This document shows positions 54,369 to 64,000 of a stretch of 64,000 nucleotides of DNA, one piece after another (position 1 is the stretch's first letter; each line of letters starts with the position of its first letter). The notes below the pieces were generated by a model. It saw nothing but the letters and a program-made list of their open reading frames with translations, did not search any database and was not told the DNA's origin. Source of the DNA: Dendrolimus kikuchii (taxonomy: Eukaryota; Arthropoda; Insecta; Lepidoptera; Lasiocampidae). The stretch covers positions 2,604,001 to 2,668,000 of the forward strand of contig CM034408.1 in NCBI GenBank assembly GCA_019925095.2, read 5' to 3'. A program made the position numbers and the translations under genes.

Positions 54369-54692
54369 TTTTTTTTTTTTTTTTTTTTTTATTGCAAGAG
54401 TTCAGCAGACAGGCAGACGGCCCACTGGATGGAAAGCGGTTACCATCGCCTATAGACATTTGCAACACTAAAGGTGCTACAAATGCGCTGCTGCTCTCTT
54501 AAGTGAGTCTGGAACCTGGTCACTAATGTCAGAACACAACTCAAAGTTGTTATGGCGGCATGCTCTAAACCAGGGGTGGTAGCCATCCAGTGGGGCAAAT
54601 GCCCTACCACCTGGCTGTGGGTTGTTTAGTCGCCTCTTACGACAGGCCGCCTGGCCGCAGGAAATTGTATTCTTTCTCCGTTCCTGCACGGA
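54369..54692 (-). mobile_element. Family A retroposon with long T-run
   Basis: About 20 T bases at 54370-54391, then ATTGCAAG. The head ends at 54692. It is inserted at the poly(A) of D. Confidence 0.85.
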
Positions 54693-54699
54693 TATGTTA

Positions 54700-55005
54700 A
54701 AAAAAAGTAGATAAACAAAAAAACAGCGATGCTAAAAAGAGATAAACTCATAAATCTATAGAACTAAGCCCGCGAGAGAATGAGATAGAATATTTAATAT
54801 AATAATTTAGACACTGCTCATACAGATAGACTTGGAAGTGTTTTGAAGTTTTTCGTTAATAGTTCAAATTTCGTGTTTTAAAGCTTTAAATATATTATAA
54901 CGATGTAATGTATGAAATGTGTCGTCACGAAATTTTGAATCCCTCCCACCCTTGTCACACTTTGTTTCACTTCTACTGCATGTGAACTGCACACATACAC
55001 ATTTT
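54700..55005. other. No feature seen
   Basis: Nothing recognised. Confidence 0.45.
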
Positions 55006-55009
55006 TTTT

Positions 55010-55432
55010 AATAGTAGGCAGTATTCGGCCGAATACCGAATACTAAATCCTGAGAAAAAACGCACATATTGCTCAAAATTGTATATATTTCCATCAAAAT
55101 TTGTTAGTTGGCTACGTTTTGTCAGTGTCAAATGCGATTTAATTTTTTTTTTTAATTTTAACATAACGTTTCGGCCAGTTTTTAAAATGTCAGAATCAAA
55201 CAAAAAGTCATTGAAAATCGCGCTTAAAACGATTAAAACATAATTTTAATTTTGTGTGTGAACATGTCACTAGCGAGAACGAAAGAAAATACTTTACAAC
55301 CATTGCATCAATACTAGCCTGCTACGCGCGAACTGCAAGTACGCAGAACATTCGGTAGTCGAATATTTCGAGCCGAGAGCGAGGCCGAATATTCGGTATT
55401 CGGTCAAACCACTATTCGTAGCATCTCTACTA
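55010..55432. mobile_element. Family S repeat, longest copy, with a C-like relic inside
   Basis: Left part 'tattcggccgaataccgaat', right end 'accactattcgtagcatctc'. At 55150-55255 'acgtttcggcca' and 'tcgcgcttaaaacgattaaa' resemble a decayed end of family C. Confidence 0.5.
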
Positions 55433-55457
55433 TAAACTTTAATTTAGTTGTTTTGTA

Positions 55458-55783
55458 GGAGTTTTTGGCGGGAACTGAAAGGAGATGTTGAGCTGTGCAG
55501 TTTTATTTTCTAAAAATTTGTAAAATTACTCTAAAACGAACAATAGTCGTAGGATATTGATAGTTTTTGAGTAGTAATTATGTGTTTTGTGAGAAATGTG
55601 AACTGTATAGTCAAATGTGGCCTTTTGAGTTGTCACAAAAACTCTCTTGAATGGCACTAGCTGATTACCTACAGTTCAGCTCTGCTACACAAAGGCTTAA
55701 AAAAATTAAGAAACTATATTGTAAACTAAGATCTGGCTTAAACGCCTAGCTGCCAAGCCATAAACTTAAATAAAAAAATAAAA
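55458..55783 (+). mobile_element. Family R retroposon, full length, 13-bp TSD
   Basis: TSD 'tagttgttttgta' at 55445-55457 and 55784-55796. The E2F-like 5' end is intact. A 27-codon frame (MCFVRNVNCIVKCGLL...) is shared with the 47 kb copy. Confidence 0.85.
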
Positions 55784-55799
55784 TAGTTGTTTTGTATGA

Positions 55800-56270
55800 A
55801 TTAATCGTCTGGTGCAAGTGTTTTCATACTATTATTTATTGAAATTCATTGACATGAATCGATTATACTAATCGATAACTTGTTTTATTTGTGATTTTAT
55901 TTTTATTTGTGTTTTTATTTTTATGACAGGTAGAAAATAGGGCTGGTGTTTTCATTTTGTAACATAGAAAAATATAATGCTTTTATAAACCATATTTCAA
56001 CTTATTACATTTTCTTTGCCCGAAAGGCCTGAATTCCTTTATTTAAAATATATTAAATCTTAATATTCCTTTATTTTGTAGCAATACAATGTTAATAACA
56101 ATAATATTATTTCTGGAATAAAAGGAAGGGCCTGTAATTGTTTTAACTGTTGTAAAACTGGTAAGAGAATATTGTCTCGTCTCTCACTTTAATAAATATT
56201 TAATATTAAATTGCACGTATATTAATTTGTTAATATATTTATTAATATTGTATATATTATATTATATTAT
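55800..56270. other. No feature seen
   Basis: AT-rich, nothing recognised. Confidence 0.5.
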
Positions 56271-56277
56271 ATATATA

Positions 56278-56588
56278 ACTAGCTGTCCCGACAGTCGTTG
56301 TCCTGCCCTAAAAAAATAAAAACCTAGGCCCCGATTCTAATGCCACCTACCGGTTCCAATTGTTAATCTAAACCATCTGGGGACCCACTTAAACACACAA
56401 AAACAAAATCATCAAAATTGGCGCAGGAGATTAGGAGGATCCTAGAACCGGATCCCAGCACCACCTATCGGTTCCAGTTGTAAATCTAAACCACCCGGGG
56501 CCCACCCAAGCACCCACAAGAGTTTAATCAAACTCGGTAAAGTCGTTCTCGAGTTATGAGCGTACATACGATTCATTTTTATATAAAA
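56278..56588. repeat. Family H repeat
   Basis: 'agctgtcccgacagtcgttg' start, two 'ccacctaccggttcca'-type blocks and 'aaagtcgttctcgagttatg' near the end, like 1706-2040. Confidence 0.65.
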
Positions 56589-56700
56589 ATATTGATATAT
56601 TGTGGTATTGCTATTATTAATATTGTATAGCTATTGGTTTTGCTATACATATATTAATCATGTATACTCGTATATTTGGATATATATATATAATATTAAT

Positions 56701-56855
56701 CAGGTGCCTTAAGAACAGACGAGTGTGCATGACAAGAGTTATGAATTTCAAAGAAGCAAGTGAGGTGTGTAAGTATAAGCCTAAATGGCGCTCTGTTGTC
56801 CGTGCCTACACCGCAAGGGAATTGGCGTGAATTTATGTATGTATGTATATGTATG
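56701..56855 (+). mobile_element. RTE-B, shortest copy, 12-bp TSD
   Basis: Only the last ~130 bp plus (TATG)n. TSD 'tataatattaat' at 56689-56700 and 56856-56867. Confidence 0.85.
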
Positions 56856-56984
56856 TATAATATTAATATTTTTTATTGTCTATTTTTATATTATTTCTCT
56901 TAATTATATGTATTGTGTAATATCTATGTATATATTTGATTTGCACACCACCATCATAAACTCTCGATTCCGTTCACATAATCC

Positions 56985-57125
56985 ACAGCCCGGATTGTCT
57001 GGAAGAGATCGCTCTACGAGTCTACAGCGATAAGGCCGCCCTTTGTTCCTGCCTTGACACGAAATGACTGTAAATAATTTACTTTATGTGTATTTGGTGA
57101 ACTATAAAGTATTTTCTATCCATCT
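56985..57125 (+). repeat. Family L 3' UTR
   Basis: 'attgtctggaagagatcgct' and 'gcgataaggccgccctttgt', then 'actataaagtattttctatc'. Plus-strand form of the block seen reversed at 14.8 and 21.2 kb. Confidence 0.55.
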
Positions 57126-57129
57126 AAAG

Positions 57130-57660
57130 AGTTATCTGTCTTTTGCATTTCAAAAGTTTCTAGTTACAAAACTTTTTTCAATCGTTTCTTCCGAATAGGT
57201 TATGTCAGTGTATTGAAGTTACGAAGTTAATTGCCATTAGTTAATTTCAAATCCATTCATAATTGAGTTGCCATAAGGTCATGAGGCCAGTCGGCCTTAT
57301 TGGGACTTATCAAGAGAATTGATAGAAGTGTCACAGACCAAAGGTCTGACCTGTATTTGGAGCAACGAGGACGTAATACAGAGACCTAAATGTGTTTGCA
57401 ATCTGTTGAGAGAGAACGGTATAGAGAAGCAATGTACGTCAACCTAATATAACCGAAGAATATTACAGCTATGTTTATTACAATTACTACCGAAAATAAT
57501 ACAAGCTGACTATGTTTCATCTATAGTTACATACATATAGAATTACTTGACCTCATCGATTGACATATATCAACGCACGACCCAACTTATTGAAGCTAGG
57601 ACTGTGAAAATTTGCATGCGGTTTCTTTCTATATTGTAAGTGCACTAAGAAAGTTTTTTT
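57130..57660. other. No feature seen
   Basis: Nothing recognised. Confidence 0.45.
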
Positions 57661-57667
57661 TTTTAAT

Positions 57668-57835
57668 TCAACCCATACAGGAATTCCTTGGTATGGAGTA
57701 TGACGCCATAAGAAACTTGAGTTATGTTCCGGCATCAACAAATGTTGCATCATGTTGCAAAAGTCTATCGGCGACGGTAACCGCTTTGCATTAAGTGGCT
57801 CTTCAGCCTGTGATCTGTACTCCAGCAATAAAATA
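57668..57835 (+). mobile_element. Family A, old internally deleted copy
   Basis: 'gttatgttccggcat', 'gcgacggtaaccgctttgca' and a tail near 'ccagcaataaaataaa'. Confidence 0.7.
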
Positions 57836-57995
57836 AATCAAGAGCAAGACACAAAATATACAAGAAAAGGAAGAAAGAAAGAAAAAAATTGTTTATTTAG
57901 ATAAGGAGTCTTGTACAATCTCAATGTCGGGATTGCGGCTAAGCGGACTGTATTTCTGCGAATTTCAACTCAATTACAACGAATAGTCAACTTAC

Positions 57996-58270
57996 CTTGC
58001 GAAGAGCGGGTTTCAAGTCCAGTGTTCGGCGTCAACTCCTTCTTTTGTGGACACAATTTTAGTTAAAAACGAGTCGTTTTCACAGCACTCGCGACGGGGA
58101 TGCATCACTGACACACTAGATGGCGAAGGTTGCGAATATTTCCACAAAATACGCAATGAGTCTCTTGATGCGAATTCAAGAACGAAACTTGCCGAATCTG
58201 TCCTTACACGACCGGCGCAGCGAGTAACTCTCGCCGCAATTTTCTACCCTCACTGGCTCGCGCGAAAAAA
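57996..58270 (-). other. Candidate 5' untranslated exon of a minus-strand host gene
   Basis: A GC-richer, non-repeated block. On minus it ends in CGCAAG|GTAAGT, a near-perfect splice donor (intron from 57995 leftwards). The longest ATG frame inside (about 30 codons, MHPRRECCEND...) stops before the donor, so the exon would be 5' UTR. No TATA box or Inr-DPE pair was found. An LTR-element leader is an alternative. Confidence 0.3.
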
Positions 58271-58274
58271 AAAA

Positions 58275-58625
58275 AAATACTAATCTAACCCGAACGAAAA
58301 CTGTCGCTAATTAAACCAATATGAACAAATTTTAACTATTGAATTTATTAAATCAAATAAAAATTAATACTAAAACTAATGAAAGGAGGATGGTTTGAAC
58401 AAGTCTCCTTAAAGCTAATGACAACGCAAATAAGTCCATTCTGTTTTTGCAATTCATTTTCTTACCGATGTCATCTCTATACAATTATCTTTCTATGTTG
58501 CAATCCAATGTATTTACGGTCAACCTTGGTACGTTCCTGTTTAAACTCAATTCGGAACTCAAATGTTGTTATGTATCTTTGTTTGGGTTAAAATAAATCC
58601 AATGGACTTGTGAGGTGATATTTAT
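58275..58625. other. No feature seen
   Basis: Nothing recognised. Confidence 0.45.
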
Positions 58626-58629
58626 TTCA

Positions 58630-58800
58630 AACTGGAATCTTACAGATTTGTTGAAATCTCCAACAAACAGATTTTATTCATTTGGTGCGGCATAATACTG
58701 GCCACCAAATCTACAATTTTTTTGTATTTAGAACATAAATGTTCTTTTGTTTTTTTTTTTTGTCTGTATATTTTTTCCTCCTATTAAAAATCGCCATTAT
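58630..58800 (-). mobile_element. Family E repeat
   Basis: Reverse-strand match to 44587-44730 with a longer T-run. Confidence 0.6.
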
Positions 58801-59086
58801 ATTAAAATAATTACAGGCCACAAAAAATAATATTTAAAGAAGTGATAATCAGATTACTTATTAATAAAAGTTCTTATTAATTTCATTATACCTAGACGTA
58901 AGAGAGAGAGAGAGAGAGCTCTTCTCTTCAAGCCATAACATGTTACGAAGCGGTAGTAAATTAGATTAGGCTCCCATAGAGTAAATAATAACCATAAACA
59001 AAATTAAAATTAAATAATTAAAATTGACAAGTTGGCGGTAGGCTAAATAAAACTTTAATAATACTCGTTGACACTTGACATCTCTG

Positions 59087-59132
59087 TCTTCCGTGATCAC
59101 GGCCACTGAAAAATGGTCGAAACGTCGGAAGA
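59087..59132 (+). ncRNA. Hammerhead-like motif with 6-bp stem I
   Basis: Stem I TCTTCC (59087-59092) pairs with GGAAGA (59127-59132). Box I and GAAACGTC are unchanged. Stem II has two changes that keep or weaken pairing (a G-U pair and a mismatch). Confidence 0.45.
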
Positions 59133-59153
59133 ACCAAAATCAAATAAAATTAC

Positions 59154-59394
59154 ATACATACATACATAACTTCACGCCAGTTCCCTTGCGGGGTAGGCAC
59201 GAACAACAGAGTGCCATTTAGGCTTATTCTTACACACCTCACTTGCCTCTTTGACATTCATAACTCTTGTCATGCAAGCTCGTCTATTCTTAAGGCTTCT
59301 GACATTACCTTCTGCTAGTACACGATCAATTTGATCATGGAAGGTGTGTCGTGGCCTTCCACGACTTCTGCATCCATCCACTTTTGCATTGTAT
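59154..59394 (-). mobile_element. RTE-B 3' end inside C, perfect 15-bp TSD
   Basis: TSD 'atcaaataaaattac' at 59139-59153 and 59395-59409. 75 codons in frame, and the (CATA)n tail faces left. This dates RTE-B after C. Confidence 0.9.
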
Positions 59395-59489
59395 ATCAAA
59401 TAAAATTACCGCGCTTAAAACCGTTAAAACGTAGTTTTATTATGTATACAAGTCGCGAAAACTTAAGAAAAAAAGTATCGTCTCAGTCA

Positions 59490-59615
59490 GGTTGCCTGGA
59501 AGAGATCGTTTTAAGCGATAAGGCCGCCTTTTGTTTAGCCGTTAAATTATTGTAATTATTTATTCTGTAATTGTTTATTTGGTGAATAATATAGTGTTTT
59601 TTATTCTAGTCTATT
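59490..59615 (+). repeat. Family L 3' UTR
   Basis: 'gttgcctggaagagatcgtt' and 'gcgataaggccgccttttgt', then 'gtgttttttattctagtcta'. Confidence 0.55.
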
Positions 59616-59948
59616 CTAAAGTTATAAAATCTGCCAGCGCTTCCAAAGTGATTTAATTGTATATATACATTCGTGGACTTCTGTTAATGTATTTTGAAAT
59701 AATACAAGGTTTAACAAAGTAATTTGTAAGAATAAAATTATTGAAAGAGGTTAGTGTCGATCGCACAGTAAATCTTTCGTATTATTTTATAGTTGGTTTT
59801 ATTAATCTACACATTTTAGTAGAAAACTTAATATTATTTATATAACAATTAAAAATAAACTAAGTTCTAAATAATTAATATAAACTAAAATTAAACTATA
59901 CTATAAATATAACTATACTTACAAAATAACAATATATAAGTAAAAAAA

Positions 59949-60250
59949 TTACTCCAAATCGCTGTGGGCGGGGATCGTGCCCAAAATGCTGGTCGCATTT
60001 CCACGTTGGATGGCAACACTGATGCGTTGCCCTAGATGCAAGCCAGCCTTTTGGTCACGCGAGACCTCAATTAAACGCGTTGAGAGGTCTCGATAGAGGT
60101 GATGAGATCCAGGCCCCCACGGCCTCAGGGTTTCAACCCTGAAAGCCACAAATATGTACCCATTACCAATGGACACATATTTCCGGCGTTTCAGGGCCTC
60201 CTGGTGTGCGGCAGCAGCCCCGGCTGTCACGGCTATGACTGGAGATGGGA
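59949..60250 (-). pseudogene. LINE C-terminal fragment (AIQRGNA motif), frame intact
   Basis: 93 codons on minus: TAGAAAAHQEALKRRKYVSI, GNGYIFVAFRVETLRPWGPG, RISVAIQRGNATSILGTIP, stop at 59949. Homologous to the copies at 22.3 and 47.4 kb and the best preserved. It matches the C-terminus of a widespread retrotransposon RT protein. N-terminal parts are absent. Confidence 0.65.
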
Positions 60251-60423
60251 AGCCGCCAAAGTATCAACATTCATCATTTCTTAAACTTATTTAAAGTTTT
60301 CTGGGATTTTGTTCATTATACTTTTCCTCGCAAAACTATTATAAACTTTATGGAGTCCACACATGAGAATGCCGTGGGATGCCTCCCACCATACGTTTGA
60401 ATGATGGTTCATTAAACTGTGTA

Positions 60424-60727
60424 TCCGTGCAGGAACGGAGAAAGAATACAAATTCCTGCGGCCGGGCGGCCTGTCGTAAGAGGCGTCTTAACAACCCACA
60501 GCCAGGTGGTAGGGCATTTGCCCGACTGGATCGCTACCAACCCTGGTCTAAAGTATGTCGCCATAAAAACCTTGAGTTGTGTTCCAGCATTAGTGACCAG
60601 GTTCCAGTCTCCCTTAAGAGAGCAGCAGCGCATTTGTAGCAACTTTGGTGTTGTAAATGTCCATAGGCGATGGTAACCGCTTTCCAAGTGGGCCGTCTGC
60701 CTGTCTGCTGATTTCCTGCAATAAAAA
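60424..60727 (+). mobile_element. Family A retroposon with 7-bp TSD
   Basis: Full length. 'aaactgt' at 60414-60420 and 60728-60734. Confidence 0.85.
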
Positions 60728-60739
60728 AAACTGTTGTAA

Positions 60740-61090
60740 CTAGTTTTGAATACCAGAACAATAATTAACTTAGTTATTATTCTGAGAGTTTATTTTATTT
60801 CTATAACACGTGAGTTGTTATCGTGAGCGTGTGTTGCCAGCATCATACAAAGTATTTCATTGCCAAGGGCAGGAAATGACAATGTCTATACTTCCACGTG
60901 GCCTATTTGCATTTATATTACAAATATTTAATTATTTAATAAGATTTGTTTGCTTATAATTATTCTAAGATTATTAGTTCCGCCATCTTAGTATGGTGTA
61001 TCAATTCAAATATTTCATACTGTCTTACTATAATGCTCGGGCTATATCGGGGATAATTTTATAGTTATTGACTATGGCCAATGGGACTTA
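60740..61090. other. No feature seen
   Basis: Nothing recognised. Confidence 0.45.
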
Positions 61091-61101
61091 TTTACAGGGT
61101 T

Positions 61102-61371
61102 GAGTTTTTGGCGGGAACTGAAAGGGGACGTTGTGCTGTGCAGTTTTATTTTCTAAAAATGTGTAAAATTACTCTAAAATGAACAATAGTTGTAGGATAT
61201 TGATAGTTTTTGAGTAGTGATTATGTGTTTTTGCGAGAAATGTGAACTATATAGCCAAATGTGGCCTTTCGAGTTTTCACAAGAACTCCATTAAATCACG
61301 TCCATTGTAGCCTACAATACAACGGCGCCTGGCTTAAAGGTCTAGTAGCCAAGCCTTAAACATAAAAAAAA
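61102..61371 (+). mobile_element. Family R retroposon, 9-bp TSD
   Basis: TSD 'tacagggtt' at 61093-61101 and 61372-61380. The 5' TTTTTGGCGGGAAC is intact, and a ~50-bp internal part is missing compared with other copies. Confidence 0.85.
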
Positions 61372-61392
61372 TACAGGGTTAAAAATAACGCA

Positions 61393-61444
61393 GTCAAATA
61401 TTGACAGGTAAGGTATATACAAACCTTACCTGTCATTATTTGAC
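61393..61444. repeat. Hairpin, 22-bp arms, 8-nt loop
   Basis: Arms 61393-61414 and 61423-61444 pair with one mismatch around 'atatacaa'. It lies just downstream of the R copy's target repeat. Confidence 0.85.
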
Positions 61445-61449
61445 GTCAT

Positions 61450-62080
61450 TCACAATTTATGACAATATCGCACCTAAAATTACGCATTAAACCTATCGCT
61501 ACATCTGCGTGAAACTGTCAATAAGTATAACACTATCCAAAATGAAATAGTACCATTCCAGTAAGGTTTTTATTTATTTACTTAAGACATACCTACTTTT
61601 AAAACAAATCAATCAAGTTTTAAGAAGTTTATTTTTAATTTATCTTTGTCTTGCATTTTAATGACGTTAATCATCTCACATAACTAATGTAACGGTAAAA
61701 TGGAACTGTAATAATTGTAAATTATGATAATCTATGTTATCTTTTTTATTATTATTAATTTACGCAATACGCAGTATGTTACGGTTCACAATATACCGAC
61801 AGTTTACAATCTCGCGAGATAGAGTATAATGTAACCGTATTTACAATTTTGACACTGACATATACATTGTACTTCCTAAGAAGATCATTTTCATAGATTA
61901 AAAACAGGAGTTTTGCAATGAATTATATTATATATTGATGTAAATGTCTTAGACAACGGAAGCCACATCTTATGTTAGATTTTACAGTAGAAAATGTTTT
62001 ATATTAATTAATATCAACCAAACACACAATTTAACTAAAATTTTATCTTGTAAGGAAAAACAAGGTACTTGATATTAAAT
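61450..62080. other. No feature seen
   Basis: AT-rich, nothing recognised. Confidence 0.5.
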
Positions 62081-62082
62081 AT

Positions 62083-62235
62083 AAAAGAAAGAAAGAAAGG
62101 CTGTATTTGCAGAAACAGCGACGTAATTACATTCCTTATACATTTTTATACACAGAGAATTGTTGTTTTGAGAATTTGTACGCCGCATTTTCAGCAAACA
62201 AGGTTTGCACTCAGCATGTTGCTGAAATTGTACTA
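62083..62235 (-). mobile_element. Family M 3' end
   Basis: (AAAG)n at 62085-62099, then the same blocks as 20274-20490. Confidence 0.6.
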
Positions 62236-62399
62236 TTTTTTAAGCAAATAAATGAATAAATAAATTGTATTGAGTACTACTAGAATAATATGTGGTGAGG
62301 AATATGGGTGCTGTGGTTGGTCGAAAAATATGTTTTAAATAATAACATTTCTTAGTTGGCTTAGTCCTCAATCCGATTTCCCCTGCTAAAAAATAGGGT

Positions 62400-62695
62400 A
62401 ATGAATGGCTAGCGCTCGCGTCTCAAACTCAAAGGGCGTGGGTTCGATCCTGGCCGGAACGCATGCACCACTTAGTCAGTTTTCTGATCTAATGTGCATA
62501 TTGTTACAATTACCACGTGCTAACACCGGTGAAGGAAACCATCGTGATGCAACCTGCACATCGAGATAACCGCTGTGTCAAACCTGCCAAGCCGCCTTGG
62601 ACAAGTGTGGCTGTACTGTCCGTTTCCCCTATAATGGGAGGCCCGAGCCCAGCAGTAGGATATTTATGGGCTGCTATTATTATTTATTTATTTAA
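62400..62695 (+). mobile_element. Family F tRNA-derived SINE
   Basis: A-box region 'aatgaatggctagcgc' slightly degraded, B-box GGTTCGATCC intact, tail 'gcccagcagtaggatattta' then (ATT)n. Confidence 0.85.
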
Positions 62696-62699
62696 TTTG

Positions 62700-63930
62700 T
62701 TTGGGAAACATACAATAATGAATATTCATAAATATAAAACACAAAATGAATACATATATAAATCAAGTATCCACTAAAAAATAATTAATGTAATAAAAAT
62801 AAAAAATTGGCTCAGATAGTTAATTACAAAAAAATATAAATAAATATACAATTGTACGAAAATTACATAAATAAATAATTATAATAAAATTTCGTAAAAC
62901 TACAGAAGAATAAACTTTAGCGCCGCCTAGTGACGTAAGAATTAATAGTTGAAGCTACATTTGTTATTTCTAGGATTTTTAATGCTATAATGCATAAAAA
63001 TGGCGTCTTCAACCTATTGTCTAATATAACTGTTCTGTGTGCTGTGTGCGTGCAGTGGTTCTGAGTGCGTCAAAACTGTATCCAACACCCACAATTCCGT
63101 AAATGGGTGTGGTGGGCATGTGGTGTAATTGGACAACGCTTTTGGAGACGTTTTTACGCGGTAAAGCGAAGTCAGTAAGGCATGTCTGCACGGAATATTG
63201 GCAGTTTAATAAACTTGTAATGTTACGTAATAACATATTATACACTAGAATGTTCGCTACTTTGTCTGCATGTATCTTTCTTGTTGAATGAATTTGATAC
63301 AAATGTTACATTCCGCTTCTTTTCTAATCCTTAAAACGACGAATAATGCGTTGCCCATACTAATTTTTAATCAGCTATTTCTGTCTCTTCGAAATTAGTT
63401 TTAGAGACAAAAGGTATATAGCTCTTATCCTATATATCGTTCACCAAGATACAACCTATCTCCTTGCCAAATTTCATTCAGATTTTTTCAGCCGTTTAGT
63501 AGTGAAAAGGTAAAAAATAGAATTAATATTGCCAAAATGTATAATAGCGTTAGTATTTAAACTTTGTAAGTTCACAATGTAAAAGTAAACTTCTATACCT
63601 TAACGTAAGACTATTTCCATATCTAAACATTTACTCACATTCTGAGTAACTTGAAGCTATGTGGTGAATACGAATTTATTTCTAAATTACATTCATCTGT
63701 TAATAGCATTATTATTTCATTTATGGTCCCACGAGTCAGAATCACATAATTCCATCTTGATATACTGTTTTTATTAAGATTTATGTAACAGTGTAGCCAG
63801 CTGACACCAGCCATGATTAATTAAATTCGAACCATAAATGAAAATGAGTCAACATACTGTAAGCATATTAACTGTAACAAAGGGGGAACCTTTGGGCTCC
63901 GAAAATAGTGTATGGAGAAGCGGGGGCAGG
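62700..63930. other. No gene seen; H/O-like fragment at 63.35-63.53 kb
   Basis: 'gccaaatttcattcagattt' and 'cagccgtttagtagtgaaaa' are typical ends of short lepidopteran repeats. The rest is unassigned. Confidence 0.4.
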
Positions 63931-63934
63931 GAAG

Positions 63935-63990
63935 GAGCGTCGCATGCGCACCTCAGTTGTATTCGAGTCGTGTAAGAAGTACATACGTTG
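63935..63990 (+). promoter_or_regulatory. Candidate core promoter at the window edge
   Basis: GTCGCATGCGCA resembles an NRF1-type site (10 of 12 positions). An initiator CTCAGTTG follows about 5 bp later (A+1 near 63955). No DPE or TATA box. It cannot be tested because the window ends. Confidence 0.25.
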
Positions 63991-64000
63991 CACACATTGA

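Larger units (their letters stand above)
58918..59472 (-). mobile_element. Family C Penelope-like element, split by RTE-B
   Basis: The minus strand starts near 'ttttcttaagttttcgcgac' and shares the body of the 27.2 kb copy up to 'cgcttcgtaacatgttatgg'. It is truncated at 58918 next to a (GA)n run. The hammerhead-like motif is on plus at 59087-59132. Confidence 0.65.

Noticed and set aside
1..64000. CRISPR arrays, operons, plasmid or phage genes
   Set aside because: No regularly spaced repeats with unique spacers, no packed ORFs and no ribosome-binding-site pattern. The tandem repeats present are micro- or minisatellites.

Overview
This 64 kb window looks like nuclear DNA of a lepidopteran insect (moth or butterfly). 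The evidence is an AT-rich background with no bacterial-style gene packing, RTE-type and other non-LTR retrotransposon pieces of lepidopteran type, tRNA-derived SINEs, Metulj-like short repeats and insect-type core promoter signals. No complete host gene is visible. Almost every long open frame lies in a transposable element or is a shadow of one. Family letters below are my own labels, and family assignments come from reading the sequence, without a database search.

Main repeat families: A, a ~310 bp poly(A) retroposon with about 24 copies. B, an RTE-clade LINE whose 3' ends carry (TATG)n tails; about eleven copies, at least nine of them with their own target-site duplication (TSD), and one long copy at 36.85-39.69 kb encoding endonuclease and reverse transcriptase. 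C, a Penelope-like element with inverted terminal regions that contain a hammerhead-like motif. D, E and R, poly(A) or short retroposons. F and G, tRNA-derived SINEs. H, O and Metulj-like units. L and T, LINE 3' ends. Y and two further TIR elements, which are DNA transposons. Q, a pair of LTR-like sequences.

Layout: 0-9.9 kb is nested repeats, including a DNA transposon at 8.66-9.87 kb holding three younger insertions. 9.88-10.46 kb is the best host-gene signal: an NRF1-like site, an initiator with a correctly spaced DPE, an ATG in good context, 20 codons and a strong splice donor. 10.5-36.8 kb is LINE relics, SINEs, MITEs, an 8-bp minisatellite and three hairpins or nests of note (15.5-16.3, 18.13 and 31.18 kb). 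36.85-39.69 kb is the long RTE copy, with a family A head at its 5' end and an internal deletion near its 3' end. 39.7-64 kb is more of the same, with a candidate minus-strand 5' exon near 58 kb and a candidate promoter at the right edge.

The genes do not form a pathway. The window reads as a record of transposition. Nested insertions with TSDs give relative ages: RTE-B is young (copies nearly identical and inserted into C, D and SINE units), A inserts into F and F into H, and D and E insert into A. The most novel candidate is family C, whose hammerhead-like core has an exchanged C3/G8 pair.
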